A stretch of DNA of 64,000 bases, from assembly GCA_963930655.1 (NCBI GenBank), contig OZ005612.1:3787001-3851000 (forward strand), in the 5' to 3' direction. This stretch comes from Myrica gale. Taxonomy: Eukaryota > Streptophyta > Magnoliopsida > Fagales > Myricaceae. A model generated the notes under the pieces. It did not search any database. It was not told where the DNA came from and worked only from the letters and a program-made list of their open reading frames with translations. Positions within the stretch are counted from its first letter, which is position 1, and every line of letters starts with the position of its first letter. A program made the translations under genes and the position numbers. Positions 33,605-50,589 of the stretch are shown piece after piece.

Positions 33605-34140
33605 GTTTTTTTAAATATATGAAGGATAAAATAGACAAGTGAGCCACGTACAAAACACGCGATTGAGATTTTCGTTTGTTTTAACAGATAAATAAACAGT
33701 GAAGTATAAATAGAAGCAACCCATACTACTAGCTAAAATGTGTCAATTTTTTTTTAAAAAAAGAATATAAATTATCAAGACTTCAAAACACGACTGTAAA
33801 AATATAAATAATTTAAAAATTAAACTTGAAACTGAACCCTTTATTCGATCAATTCCAGCCACACTCGAACGGGACTATTCATATGGGGTTGATAGTAAAC
33901 AAAACAAAATAATTGGCTCACAGAAAAATTAGAAAGAAAATATAATTTAATGTAGTAGTTGAAATAACTCCATCTTTCATACGTCGCAGACGTTACCCCT
34001 TTAAGATACATCACATCGTCCTCTTTATGTGGACTCACCTAATTGTTGGTAAGAGTGTTTTAATGATTTCCCTCTTTCATTTAATTACATTTAGTGTTCT
34101 CAACCGTTTCCTCTACCTCTCACGCTCACCCAACCCAGAT

Positions 34141-34280
34141 TAGTTGACAGGCAGGGACCCTTTATCTTTACACACCTTCAAGGCTCAAGCATATCGACCA
34201 GACAGAAGTATATCGACACACCTTCAAGGCTCAAGCATATTAGTTGACAGGCAGGGACCCTTTATCTTTACACACCTTCA
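34141..34280. repeat. local duplication: two exact 40-bp copies 100 bp apart
   Basis: The 40 bases beginning tagttgacaggcaggg occur at 34141-34180 and 34241-34280 without change. The 24 bases cacaccttcaaggctcaagcatat occur at 34171-34194 and 34217-34240. A third piece (cgaccagacagaag, at about 34195) recurs at 34423-34436. It looks like recent shuffled tandem duplication, not a transposon. Confidence 0.9.
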
Positions 34281-34436
34281 GACTTCAGTCGACCTACGAG
34301 TTACCAATTTTCTTTCTCTTATCATATGTGCTCGTTTATCCATTTTTATATTATTTAATGTTATTTATGTAAAATATATTTATCTTTTTCTAAATTTAAT
34401 TAGAACAAAAATTACATAAGATCGACCAGACAGAAG

Positions 34437-35881
34437 AACAGGGCTCCGAGAATGAGCTACTCATGTTGTGTATGTGATGTGCTGATTCTCCCTAATTCGC
34501 TTGATTCAATTATTAGCCCAGCCGACCAAGTGCTGTACTATTGTGCCACCAAACACACACCGGTACATAATTTGGATATTTGAATTGTTTATGATATAAA
34601 GTTGATGAGAAGAGCTTGATTCAAATATTTTCATGAAATATTTTTTTTTTGGTTAAAAGAGTAGCTAGCCTTAATTCCTTACCTATTACCTACCAAGGCA
34701 ATGGTGTCCATGTTATAAATGATGTCGCCTTCCTATTAACGAGGGAAGTGATAGTTCACCGTTCAAGAGAACACAATGATTGAACTCAGAGGAATCCAAT
34801 GGAAGGGGTGGATGGATTTGAGATCGAATTTTACCGCCTTGAAGAGTTTTTTATTTGATTGATATATATTTTTTTAAAACAACGATGATTGATACTTAAG
34901 TTGTGAGGACAATGAAAATGTTTAGGATTTACCTTGAACATCAATGCTTTGCAATGTGTATAATCTAAATTAGATCCGTCTGACCTCGGAATGTTAAGGG
35001 CGTCCAGTACTTGAGTTTGAGCCTCCATGTACGCTATTCATCCTCTCTCGAAGGAATATGCTTGTGCTTCTTCTACATTTATGAACTCTCCGGCTCTCCG
35101 AGAGCAAATGGTCCCCCGCCCTTATCTCTTGCTCCTCCAAAAGAGAATTTTTTTTTATATATATTGTTAACCAATGGAGTTTTTCCGCAAGGAAAAAAGA
35201 TTAGGAAGAAATTAACCAATCAATCGAAATGTAGTTCACAAGGTACAATTTTTGTTAAAACTCTTAAAAATTTCAATTACAATATGTTCACACTAAAATA
35301 TTTAGGGACTCTTTTTTGGTTCTTTACATTCTGCACATCCTGCGCAAATGTTGTTCAAATTAATGATATCCTAGAGATGGTAGACTATAATGGGCCGAAA
35401 AACAAGATTGTAGATGCTAGCTGCAGGGGAACTGGGAAACAGAAGGGAAATTTGACCCAAGATTGAGTTTTACTTCTTCCCTCGAGCATTGAGCCTAGGC
35501 TGGTCAAGGCACAGAAGCATCACCTTTTCTTGGTTTTCAAGTCCTTTCCCTGGGAGCCGCATTGAAATACCTCAAAAACGTCTCTTACGAGGCCCATGCT
35601 TGGCAATAAAACACTGACTTAAATGTAAAGTAAAAATACATCTTTTTGAAGGGCAAGGCAACCCTTACAAGACCCTTCAGCCCCCCCCCCCCTGCCACCA
35701 ACAAGATGGACAGAAAAAAGTTATGTTTCCCACCCTTCTAAATGGGACCAGGCCTTCACCATAAACGTAAGACAGTACAAAGTCAACTTGTGAGGTGCCC
35801 AAGTTAAACAGCGCATCCCCTGCCAGACAGATCAACCGTACAAATAGATCCATGTCTCAGCAAGACAAAAAGTTTGGTTCG
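34437..35881. other. spacer downstream of the TRM9-type gene
   Basis: No gene recognised. A 151-codon frame at 35011-35466 has no recognisable domain and its composition changes along its length. The last few hundred bases before 35882 should contain the 3' UTR of the minus-strand methyltransferase gene. A C-run lies at 35681-35693. Confidence 0.4.
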
Positions 35882-38370
35882 TCATAATGTTTTCTCAAGA
35901 ATGATGCACCAGTTTGATTTGTCATAAAACCGATCAACAATGGCTACGTTGTCCATACCAGAGACTAGCCTGCAGAATGGTATCATAAACAAGGAGGGAG
36001 AAAAAAAATCATGCACCGTGCATAATAAAAGCATGACAAAAGGCATGAATGAAAAAAACTCAAAACAAACTCCAAATCTCTAATACATTCGTGGTAGAAA
36101 TCTTATAATAGCACAAAAAAGAGAGGAAAAAAGTCACAAAAGAAGCCCTCAAACTACTAAAATAATCTCATGGGTCTCAAGTATCACTTTTGACGGATTG
36201 AGCCTAAAAACTACCAAATTTCACATTTCATCAATTTCCACCCCTAAATCCAACTATCGAACCCGTGTCACATGTCTGATAAATGAACTATGTGGCACGG
36301 TTTTGACTGTCAGATTTATTTTAAGGCACGATTTGATTAATTGTGAAAGTTGGAAGGCTCAATATATCAATATTGATAATTTAGACCCATATTTCAAATT
36401 GCATTGGTAGTTAGAGGACTCACAATGACTTCCTCCCCCCCCCCCCCCCTCCCCACCCCACCCCCAAAAAAAACCCCGTAAAAACAATGGAGGTTTCTGT
36501 CCAGTTGTACTCTTGAAAATTGTTAATATCATCAAATGCTACCAGGAACTTCCAAGGATTTCCTCGAAGTTCCTTCACCACTAACATAAACCCTCTACCC
36601 ATTGAAGACTTTTAAGTTAGAAAAATTGGCCTGTACCATAATGGTCTTCTCACACAAACTTGAATGAACATTCATACTACGCAATTGATGCAGGAAAATG
36701 AAAATTCTCAGCCACATATTCCTACCCTATAAAAAGCAACTCAAATCTCCAACAATAAAGACAAGTTCATAAAATTGGCCAACCAGAGTGCTTACTAGAT
36801 GTCATAAACCAGAATTCATTACTAACATCGTTTCTATGCAAGTCCTCGTAGGTTGCTCTATATATCTTCTGTTGCATTCTCCCAAAGCATCTCCACGTTA
36901 TCCCCAAACATTCACATGTTCTATATGTTAAAATCCCCAAGCATGGCACAGACTATGCCGTGATGACAGAGATCCATATTGTAGAGAATCAAAATCAAGT
37001 CCCACTGGGCACATATTTTTTTTTTTTATATAAGTAATTAATAATCAATCTGTCAGTCCTCTGGATTTAGCTTTTTCTCAATACACAAGATAAACTGGGC
37101 ACATATTCTATAACGGCTAACTACATGTAGGACAATTTGAGAAAGAGGACAGAGAGGGCCAGAATTCCTTTTGACCGATTCATATCAAGAGATAGATAAT
37201 CGAACATATCAAGCAACTGCACCATACATAACTAGTAGAGAAGGATTGAAACTAATAAATTCCACATGAAAACAGATGAAAAAATGCAATAGGTTACCTT
37301 TCAAGCTCGCCTTCACTGAAAACATGGTAATATCTGTTGTACACTACAGCACCCTTCTTATCGTCTTTCTTAGCCAGACCATTTGCAAGAGCACAAGCAG
37401 AAGCACCACTTACTTCTGCACGATGATAAGGTAAATGCCAAGGAACAAAATACTCCTGTTGATTCGTGGTATCTTCGTGTTTAAGGGCCATTAAATCTTT
37501 TTTACTTTGAGAGGTAAGATCTGTAACTTCAGGCATATTCTCCACTGAACTCTCATTGGAATCTTTTACATGCTTCCCTGAACCATTCTCCTCACTTTCC
37601 GGGATGCTTTGTAATGGTAAGGATAAAGGTCCACGAGCACGAGGACTACCTGGTCCTATCCACTCTTCAGCGTACTTTTCCGTGAGTGGAGTCCATTTTG
37701 CAAGCAATGATCTATCTTCTTGTTCCACAGCCCACACTGTTATCAGAACTAGGCTACCCCTTTTGACAACTCTAACTAATTCTTCAATAGCTTTCTTTCT
37801 CCTAATCTCTGTACTTAGATGATGTAATACAGCAATAGAGATTGCTGCATCACCAAAACTAGTTCGATAAGGAAGATTCACAGCATCTGCAACCAGAACC
37901 TCCTGCCCTCTATCCGTGCAGATTTTGATAAGGGGAGTGCTTATATCACACCCTATGAAAAAGCAATCAGGATTCAAACCCAAGTACTTGCCATTTCCAC
38001 ATCCTGCATCCAGAACAAGAGATCCTGAAGGCAAAGATGATAAAAAGGTGGCAACTTTTGGCCACTTGGCAAACCGGGTGGAACTGAAATGGGGAGCAAT
38101 AGCATCATAAACATGATGTACATACTTCTTTTCAATTTCAGGGGTCGACTTTGCACTTAAGGATGGTTTTCCCATGTTCTTACTATCCATTACAGATTGT
38201 GGAACTTGCGATTCTGCATTAGATACAACAGTGCACAAACTAGAAGCACCTTTTATGCTGATTTCTCTCATAGTGCTGAAAATTCCTGAATGAGGGCACC
38301 TCTGAACTTCTGTGAGTGCACTAAAGGCTAAGTATCTAATTGCTCCTGGAAAACTATGAAGCATCAACAA
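35882..38370 (-). CDS. TRM9: TRM9-type tRNA wobble-uridine carboxymethyl methyltransferase
   Basis: Exon 1 is 38370-37298 and exon 2 is 35969-35882, joined across a 1.3-kb intron (GAAAG|GTAACC ... TGCAG|GCTAGT). The total is 386 residues. The S-adenosylmethionine motif LDAGCGNGKYLG sits at about 120-131, followed by FFIGCDIS and the post-motif AVLHHLST. The linker at about 255-300 is low complexity. The C-terminal half has the conserved EYFVPWHLPYHRAEV and VVYNRYYHVFSEGEL, and exon 2 gives the family's ending IVDRFYDKSNWCIILEK. In yeast and Arabidopsis (At1g36310) this enzyme methylates 5-carboxymethyluridine at tRNA position 34, working with TRM112. ATG 38370 adds about 60 residues with a possible targeting character; a start at Met61 or Met66 is also possible. 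Confidence 0.92.
36432..36465. repeat. C-rich homopolymer tract in the TRM9-type intron
   Basis: A nearly pure C stretch followed by an A-run, inside the 35970-37297 intron. It is likely length-variable and error-prone in sequencing. Confidence 0.9.
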
Positions 38371-39432
38371 GAAAGTCTGAACACAATCAGAAAAAACCCT
38401 GCAGAAGACCGAGCATAATAAATGATGCTTATGTCACAAATTCAAAGAGCTAAAGTTCCAGGAACCAAGCACAGAGACGATAGACGCACGGTAATCATAT
38501 ATAAGACAACTCCATTTTGGATTAAATAGTTCTTGAATCCTGTTATATATTATATAAACGAAGTGCAAAAGAAGATAAGTAGCAAAATCACTAGGTAAGA
38601 AAGACATAAATGGATTAGCACCTCAACTATCCATAGGTATTTAATATTCTTATCGCTCCAGATATTTAAGCTCTTTTCCTTCCCAGCATCCAAAGTCCTA
38701 AGTAACCAATACATTTTCAAGATCACGGGAGCCGTGAATGGGTTTTGCAACTTGAAGCTAGAGTGCTTAAATTAAACCAGCTTTTTCATGGAACAAGAAG
38801 ATGCATATGAACTTGTGAGAGATGCCTGACCTCTATTTGATTACTGAATCGATTTCATTCCTCAATTCCAAAACCACCCACCCATGCTATGCGCTTCAAA
38901 CATTATAACTGATACTGCTTTGAGCACTGAAATGTGATGCACAGTGGAGGAAGTTGTATTTCATATATTCTCCTAAATTCCTGTTACTTTTTAAGCAAAG
39001 GGATAGAGGGAATTTCATTTTGCTAGCTAAATTGAGTAAGTTGGCCAAAATTGGTCCTTGTCTAGTTGATATTACGAATATAAATTTGACACTGTATATT
39101 AAAATATCAAGAAAGTGCAGGTCTTTTCTTCGATACGAGATGCAAAGACAAAATTAAACAAACGTAAGAAGATTCAGAATCTTGTCTAATTTCTTTCTAC
39201 GAATATTCACATATTCAAAAACCATGAAGGTAACATTAACCAAGTTTAATAACTTCAGAAATCAATGATATTAAACAGATAAATCCGCTAAGGAATGCAT
39301 TTCTTCAGTAAAATATGCGAGTAGATCATTGAGCATTAAGTGAGAATTACCAAAATTCATAATCAACCAACAGGATATATTCATACGCATAGAGAGGAGA
39401 GGAGAGAACGGCGGGGGAATCTGACGACTGAC

Positions 39433-39490
39433 CTGATCGACTAGAGACAGAATTCGGTGAGGAACAGAGGTAGGTTTTGAGAGAGAAGAG
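39433..39490 (-). other. probable 5' UTR exon of the TRM9-type gene
   Basis: On minus, a CT-rich leader (ctctctctctcaaaacctacctc) ends in GATCAG|GTCAGT, a good donor at 39432-39431. The coding exon would be reached after an intron ending before 38370. This is inferred from the donor and the leader-like composition. Confidence 0.45.
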
Positions 39491-40147
39491 AGAGGGGGAA
39501 CTGGACTGGGGAGCGGCTCAGCGGCCCACCTCTGACCTCCCGTTTCTGAAATTACAGTTTCCTCCCGTCCTCCTTCGGATGGAAGACACGTTAGCAAATA
39601 AAAAGTTATATTTTCAATTACGTTATTTAAGTGTTAAAATTAGTGAAAAAGTGAAAAAATAAATAATTTGAATAATTTTTTATATTTATTTATAGTAAAA
39701 ATTGATAATTTAATATAAAAATATTTTTTTTATAATTATTTATTAAGATTAAAATTTTGGGTGTGCACCGCACTTCTAGTAGTATTTATTAATTTTGGGT
39801 TCACACTGATAAATATATAAAGAAAAGGGAGAAGTCAAATTTAATTATTATTTTTCACGGGTGAGTGGAGAAGAAAAGGACAGGAGAGAATGGCTGTCCC
39901 TTCATTGGTATTTTCCACTGTACTGTGTGGAATGGATTCCAACTTCAAACCATTTTTGAATCAGTGTGAACATGTAATTGCACCACACTCCTTCTAGTAT
40001 TATCTTGTGATAAAATAGAATAAAGTAGTACTAATTTCGACATAATAATTTCTGTGATGACTAATCCATGATAAATGGTCAATTGTTTTGTCTTTTTAAG
40101 TGTCAAGTCCATAACAAAAATTGTAGACATGTTTATCGAAATTAGGG
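39491..40147. other. AT-rich spacer
   Basis: No coding feature recognised. 39600-39760 is very AT-rich. Confidence 0.4.
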
Positions 40148-40437
40148 ATATGTTCTGTTTGAGTAAAAATATAAGATTTTAGAGAAGTTGTGAATATTTA
40201 TATTGAATAGTGTTTGTGTAAAATTGAGAGAGAAATAATTTGATGTAATTGTTTAATAAAAAAATATTGGAGTTATGTGAAAAAATATATAGAGAGAAAA
40301 TTTATGTTGAATAAAAAAGTAAAAAATTGTTGGATATCGTATAAAATGAATTGGTGTTTGTGTTTGAATTCTGAACATATTCGGTGATATTTTTATGAAT
40401 GTATTTGAATATTGAAAAAATATAGAAAACGAACATA
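40148..40437. mobile_element. MITE, family A, copy 2 (about 290 bp)
   Basis: It starts ATATGTTCTGTTTGAGTAAA and ends AGAAAACGAACATAA, so the termini are inverted repeats (TATGTTC). The whole body aligns with 6353-6645 in the same orientation with only scattered differences. No coding frame. Two copies 34 kb apart establish it as a repeat family. Confidence 0.85.
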
Positions 40438-40469
40438 ATTTAAGTCACAATCCATCATTGTACCTCAAA

Positions 40470-40486
40470 CAGTGGCGGAGTCAGGA
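40470..40486 (+). mobile_element. isolated hAT-type terminus
   Basis: CAGTGGCGGAGTCAGGA has the CAG(T/G)GGCGGA start of the DUF4371-type hAT elements seen at 2848. The partner end was not found nearby, so it is probably a truncated copy. Confidence 0.35.
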
Positions 40487-40727
40487 TATTGAGGTAATGC
40501 TAACCATAACATAAGGACACGTGATGGATTAATGCTAAATTACTAAAGCGCACAAGTAATGCGTTGTGAGAGTGGAGAGAGAGAGGGGTCCGAAAGCGAT
40601 TTTTGAGACAAGTCGCCAAATAATACCAAGAAAGGTAGACTTACACTAAAAATCATGTTTTACTTTGACAACTATGCTGGTCTATGAGTTTTGTCTTCTT
40701 CTTCATACCGATTCGGAATATATAGAG

Positions 40728-40890
40728 GTTGTTCGGTTAGGAGTGTTATGGAGATTTTTAGGTGATGTTAACTTTATTGATATGCGTGTTGTAGTTATTT
40801 TTATGTGAGGTTAAAAATGATGTTTGGTTGTAGAGTTTTTGTATTGTGAGAATTCAAAAAATCCTGAGAATTTTTTGTTAATCGAACAGT
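40728..40890. mobile_element. short MITE-like element with TGTTCGGTTA ends
   Basis: TGTTCGGTTA at the left is matched by TTAATCGAACA at the right. The 160-bp interior is non-coding. No target duplication could be confirmed. Confidence 0.5.
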
Positions 40891-41460
40891 CCCATAGACT
40901 TGTTGTACAGTTCTTAATTTGTTTTTTTGGGGTAAGTTCTTGGTTCTTAATTGTTATTACTCATTTGGTCACATTTCTTAATCTTTTATCTGTGGCCATA
41001 TTTCTCTCTCACAACCCATTCCTTTTTTTCTAGACTTCACGGACGCTAACTCTTCTATCATGACTACTGTTGGCCTTGAATAAATTCTACACCAATGAAG
41101 GTCAAAGCGGATGTTTGATTGGTCCTTTGTTAATTTTAGACTTTAGTGAATTGTTTGGATAATGATTCTTTATAATATGGACCTCACTGTATTTAATGCT
41201 GCATGCCTTTGTTAAGCTTAATACAGTATGAGTTCTATTTTTCTTAGAATTGCACCATATACATTTAAGTAAAAATTTATAGAGGATCTTTATTAGGGTT
41301 GCATAAACCTGAAATAAGACTATAAAATATGTTGATTGGTACTTGATATTCGCTGCTTTAACAATTTTATGGTAATATTACATTTGTTCTATCATTTAAG
41401 GGCTCTCTTTATGGATTGTTATTGCTTAAATTTATTAGAAATAATTTGAAAAATATTATG
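40891..41460. other. AT-rich spacer
   Basis: No gene or repeat recognised. Confidence 0.4.
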
Positions 41461-41747
41461 GGATAAATACACTTTGCATTCTCAAATTTTGAGGGTCTTG
41501 ACACTTTGCACTCTTATCTATTACTTTTGTCACATTGTACCCATTAATTATTGATTTCAGACACTTTGCACACTCTACTAAAATTTTCTGCTAATTTGGA
41601 CTAAAAAAATTTTTTTGGCTCGCAAAATGAAAATTTTGTTTTCATTAATCATTTATGAATGTAAAATCATAATTTTAGAGGCTAAACAATTAATTTCAAT
41701 AAAAAATAAGGGAAAATTTTAACACTGGTGTAAAGTATATTTGCCCC
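41461..41747. mobile_element. MITE with inverted ends, family C relative (about 287 bp)
   Basis: The left GGATAAATACACTTTGCA and the right TGTAAAGTATATTTGCCCC are inverted. The inner text GGTCTTGACACTTTGCACTC matches the style of 33355-33604. The two are probably distant members of one family. Confidence 0.6.
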
Positions 41748-42344
41748 TAATATATTTACCCAAAAAAAATAATCTGATTATATTTCATATTCATGGGTTT
41801 GCGTTAATAATGGTACATTAATTTGTATGTAACATCTAATCAAAATGTTTTCTTTTCCAAGCAACATCTTGCGATCACACTTTTCTCCTTTTTTCTAGGG
41901 CTACATCTTATCACACGTGAAACTCTAACAGTTGGTCCAATATGACCATCAACCATTCTGATCACATGGCTAAGAAGATCAAGGACTTTATAAACCACCT
42001 TGACAGCTTATAATTAGATATTTTTGGTCCAATGTCGTATCCATCAAGTCGAAGTCAAGATTTATGTTCTGCACAATTAACAAGGAGTTCTTGTTCTTTG
42101 TTTTTTTTTTTCCCTTCGAGGGAGAGCTGACAACTTATATCGTCCTTACATTCTCCCAACTTGTCGTGGAATGTCCAAAACCATAGCTACTGACTCGAAA
42201 AAGGCAGTAGGATAATATTATATGTCATCATCTATTTATAGGAATAATATAAAGTATAATAAAAAAAAATATTTATATTTATATTTAAATATTTAAATTA
42301 ATAATATTTGATATCGTAATAAAAATAATAACATATCAAATATA
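41748..42344. other. AT-rich spacer
   Basis: No feature recognised apart from long A/T runs. Confidence 0.4.
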
Positions 42345-42536
42345 GATGTTTGAGGGTGAAAATTTTGAGTATCGAGGTTTGAAAAATATTATAAAGTAAA
42401 GATATGTTATGAGAGTTGGTGAAAAAGTAAAGAGAGAAGATTTTTAATAAATATTATAATAAAAAAAATTATGTGATTAATTTTTTAATATTAAACTAAA
42501 ATAATTAGTCCCAAAATAATTGTGACTCACAAGTCC
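42345..42536 (+). mobile_element. MITE, family B, copy 1
   Basis: It starts GATGTTTGAGGGTGAAAATTTT. The body reads gagttggtgaaaaagtaaag and agatttttaataaatattat. It aligns end to end with the reverse complement of 58351-58546; the right terminus here (tgactcacaagtcc) is degenerate. Non-coding. Confidence 0.85.
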
Positions 42537-43648
42537 ACAATATTATCTATAACAGTCACTGGTGACGATAAATCTCCTCTCTTGGAGGCTTGCAACCCAA
42601 AATGCAAGACGCAAAGGTTCGAATTACCGTGTACATCCTGATCTCAACATGACAAGGACTTGTACCGCTAGTCCACCGCCCTCCGACGCGAGTTCTTGTT
42701 AATTGAATATTGTTCAATGGCTTCATGTGTAGTACTACGGCGTGATGCGCCTCATGATGGCGTTTCTATTCACTGGGGAGATGAGACTTTTCAAAGACGT
42801 ACGTATCCTATATATATAGTATAATTCTAAGCTCTGAGTAGCGTAGAAGGCACAACAAGCCTCACGTTCTTGCATTACTTTAAGTGAAAGAAATTAAGAT
42901 ATATCAATTTTCGGCACAAAATATGATAATGCTTTTAATTTTTTGACTAATTGTGGTTCCAGTTTTCTGCAGTTTCATGAAATGAGAGGGTTGGGTTAAT
43001 TTATATTGAAGAAAGAAAACTAAACTTGAAAATGTTTTCGTTTCGTACTCATGATATGGTGGGTGGCCATCGTAGTGAAATTGGTCCATGTGCATGCAGC
43101 TTGATGTGACGCCCAATCCAAATGCTCCACGATTCCTTCAGGAGGAAAATTCGTCTGGCCAATTTTCTTTTAGCAGCCAATCACCACCTTGGGCTTGTGG
43201 TTTTAGGTCACATGGCGAATTGGCGATACTTCAAGGTTAGAAAGTCAGTTGAGCTATAGCTTTCTGTACGCAATTCCCAACACCCACCCATTTTCAGATT
43301 ATTTCGGTAATATGACCAATTTCTTTGAAAGTCGGAGGACTCCTCTGTGTGGGTTCCGCAGGCTGTCTGGTATGAGTTTTTCCACAAAAGAAGGTACGTA
43401 ACCATAAAGTGGTCAAATGAAAAGTATTTATTCGGAAGCTCATTGGACCAGATATCCATGGATGTCATGGTCCAGGAAGCTGTATCGAAAAGAGGAAACA
43501 TTGTAAATTACTAAATTACCGATGGCTGGCATGCGTGCCGAGCTTCTTTCCACATTTGTTTGCTTCTTGGAATTACCAAGGAAAATTCTTCTGATATCCA
43601 ATGTGAACTCCTCACAGGATCGTGCGATAACGCCGACCTCTTTCTGCT
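42537..43648. other. upstream region of ALD1
   Basis: A possible tRNA-like SINE remnant lies at about 42560-42700 (ggttcgaatt and, on minus, GGTGGACTAGCGG), too weak to call. A W-box (TTGACC on minus, 43411-43416) lies about 320 bases before the ALD1 ATG. WRKY factors bind such sites in defence genes, but a single core is not evidence of regulation. Confidence 0.35.
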
Positions 43649-43656
43649 TATAAATA
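43649..43656 (+). promoter_or_regulatory. TATA box of ALD1
   Basis: TATAAATA in tttctgcttataaatagc, 78 bases upstream of the ATG at 43734. The spacing allows a leader of about 45-50 bases. Confidence 0.75.
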
Positions 43657-43733
43657 GCTTCCTTACTGCACTCTCAAACTGGACCACTCGATCACTATAC
43701 CTTCATATTTAGAACAGGAGTTTGAAACAAATC

Positions 43734-47886
<4,153 letters not shown>

Positions 47887-48869
47887 CATCGTTTTTACCA
47901 TTTCTTCTTTCAAATAAGTCTAAAAATCTGTGCTACTGTCCAGTTCAGATTAGGTTCCTTTCATTTTCTTCATAAAGATGCCAGCTTTGATCAGAGTACT
48001 GCTTTCAACAAAAGTAGTTACTGGTGTAAGGTCTGGAAATGCTCTGTGCTTGGAAGTATTTAGTGGTTTATATGAAGAGCTCTCTTTTATGGAGTGCTTA
48101 ACTAATTAATACAATATACTAGCTTGAGATTAGTTACTGTATTATTCACTTCTAAAAAATTCATTTCGGGATATAACTTTGAATGAGTAGGCTTCTGTGA
48201 TCCGTTTTTTAGACATACAAATACTTTTGTCCATTAAAAGTTAGCTCACTAAAAGAAACATAATTTAAGATAGGTTATTCAACCTTGAAAATGGACATAG
48301 TGACTCTGAACTCATGTTAATTTTCCGCTAGTTGGCTAAATATTTTGGTGAACAAAATGACTCATATGTCTGAAAAATGAACCACAGTAATCGTCCCGTT
48401 TAAAATTATACTCCAAAATTTGATTTGTTAACACCACATGTAAAATAAGTACAAAATAATTTATCTCTCTTCGTCAAATCAACCATTTATATTATAATAA
48501 ATATAAAAATTTCATGCGCGCATAGTATCTCTTCACTTTTTCCTGTAAACTAAAATTTTGACCTAACATAACCTTACCTTAAAGATAATGTCACTTACTG
48601 GGTAGGATCTACTTTTCGTATTGGGCTTGTGTACTTGAGTGAGATTATACTTCTCAGCCCGTTCATAAATGGATAGGGCTTGGATCAATCCTCGTTAACC
48701 CAATAGGTTAAAAAATCAATTAAAAATATGTTACGTGGCACCAAGCCGACGCAAAGTTCCAACGAAAAGCACCTTCCCCGGCTTCCCCACACGACTTTTG
48801 TCTTCGACTGCAGAAGTCCGGCCCCCACAAATAAATTCTTTGCTTGATCCCCAAGCCAATTCCAATCAC
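47887..48869. other. 3' flank of ALD1 and promoter of the first small gene
   Basis: 47887-48150 is probably the ALD1 3' UTR. 48395-48530 resembles the MITE at 32350. From about 48720 the text resembles 50330-50505 and belongs to the duplicated small-gene unit. Confidence 0.45.
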
Positions 48870-48877
48870 TATAAAAA
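48870..48877 (+). promoter_or_regulatory. TATA box of small gene 1
   Basis: TATAAAAA in ccaatcactataaaaaccac, 69 bases before the ATG at 48939. The same stretch (gcttgatccccaagccaatt) precedes the TATA box of the second copy. Confidence 0.65.
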
Positions 48878-48938
48878 CCACTGAACTACCAAATAGATTT
48901 GTAGTCCAGGAGTAGAAGTCTAAAACCTTCTTCAAGCA

Positions 48939-49169
48939 ATGGCAGCGGGACAAAGTCTTGCTGAAATCTACGTGATGAGAAAGATGCACAAGGAGAAAAT
49001 GAAGGCAACGGAAGAGGAAGAAAGACCAAATATGGATATTGGGATTGAGTGCCAGGAGAACAAACCCAGTGGATGTTTCTTCTGGGTGTTCAAGAAAATC
49101 CATCCAAGCAGTTCTCGGATTGTGGGTTCTGCTGGAAAAGAAGTGGAAACTTGGGATTGTAAAGGTTGA
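48939..49169 (+). CDS. uncharacterised 76-residue protein, tandem copy 1
   Basis: A single-exon frame with no signal peptide or membrane segment. The N-terminal third is basic and helical (SLAEIYVMRKMHKEKMK). An acidic run (EEEERP) follows, and the C-terminal part reads CFFWVFKKIHPSSS, then VGSAGKEVETWDCKG. It is about 75% identical to the protein at 50590-50826, and the differences keep both frames open, which suggests selection on the protein. I do not recognise the family and assign no function. It lies about 1 kb downstream of ALD1 on the same strand; any functional link is speculation. Confidence 0.75.
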   Translation: MAAGQSLAEIYVMRKMHKEKMKATEEEERPNMDIGIECQENKPSGCFFWVFKKIHPSSSRIVGSAGKEVETWDCKG

Positions 49170-50505
49170 TAGCTCATAGCTGCATACAGTTGCTCCATCT
49201 GTATCAGGCAATAGATATGAGTTTTTATATCCTTTGTACTCGTCCAAGTTAATAGGACTTGATCACATCCTTCCGAATAATAATAGTAATCATCCGAATG
49301 TGGACTTATGATCGTGATGATCAATTATTGTAATTATTGATGGAAATATGGTCACTATCTTCTTTTTTACCACATTTCCTATTGAACTTATAATTGGTTG
49401 AAATAATAGGTAATGATTTTAATGCCTCTTTAATACCTGTTTGCGAAAGAATTATGAACATGACATTTCAACTTTTTGAACGCTTGAGATGTGTAAAGGG
49501 CAAATGTGTACTTATACATGGGGCTTTCGAAGTTCGAACCGGTAATGGGTTTGACACACGCGTCAGAAAGTCCGGGACCTAAAATGCCGGTTACACCCCC
49601 TCGCAGTCCCACACGGCACACACAATTCTTTAAGGACGAGGTTAGCCAGTGTAATTTCATCTTTTAACATAAATTTTGGCTTTTTAATGAAAAAAATAAT
49701 GGAGTTTGTTAAAAAAAAAAAGTAAGGTGAGAAAAAAATTTATGTATTTTTTTTATTAAAAGATATTAAAATTAGTGTGAAAATGTGTTGAAATTTGTGT
49801 AAAATTTTTATTTCTTTAAGATTATTTCTTCCTATATTCTAAATTAATCCCTATTATCTCATAAAAATATAAAATTAGTCCCTAGTGGAGTGATTAACGG
49901 GAAACAAAAGTGAAATCATAGAAACTAATTTTATACTTTTGTTATCACAGAGATTAATTCGATTTTCGCTTATATCACAGGACCGATTTTGTATTTATTC
50001 ATAATTTTTTTTATAAACTTTAATATATTTTTACAAACTTTATTAATTTTTTCACTAAGAGAATTTAAGTTACTTTCAACCAAAAAAAAATTATCCATCC
50101 AAACACATCTTAGATAAGAAATTTTCAAACTCAAATTCAAAACGTGTTTGTGATGCAAAACCAATATAAGATCACCCTGAGCTCTTTGCTGACATAACAC
50201 AAAATTTCTTCAATTTTTATATAATCTCAACTTGCACATGGCCGACTACTGCCTTCTAATTGTTAACCATCAACACTTTGGAAAATTTGGTAGACCCGAT
50301 GGCTTCCTAGCCTTCCTTGGTCCCCAAGACTACACAAAGTTCCAACCAATTAAAGCACTCCAAATCTAGTTTTGTCTCCGACTGCAGACTTCCGTGCCAC
50401 CATAAAATAGTCAATTATGTATCGAATGATTAAAGACGCAAAGCCTCTCACGGCACAAATAATCAATGACTACTTTTGCTTGATCCCCAAGCCAATTCAA
50501 ACGCC
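49170..50505. other. spacer between the two small genes
   Basis: 49660-49860 is AT-rich with MITE-like phrases. 49480-49630 is GC-richer, with ttcgaaccggtaatggg, possibly tRNA-like, but not callable. From about 50330 the promoter-side duplication with 48720 begins. Confidence 0.4.
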
Positions 50506-50513
50506 TATAAATC
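50506..50513 (+). promoter_or_regulatory. TATA box of small gene 2
   Basis: TATAAATC after gcttgatccccaagccaatt, 84 bases before the ATG at 50590, in the same relative place as in copy 1. Confidence 0.65.
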
Positions 50514-50589
50514 AGCCTCTGGAGGCCTTCAAAACCAGCCAACCAAATAGATTTTTAGTCCGGTAGTAGAAGTTAATATTCTTCGCGTA

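Noticed and set aside
35011..35466. 151-codon frame
   Set aside because: Mixed composition and no domain; it lies in the intergenic region after the TRM9-type gene.
42560..42700. tRNA gene or SINE
   Set aside because: Box-like words occur, but the B-box is poor and no tRNA fold or target duplication could be drawn.
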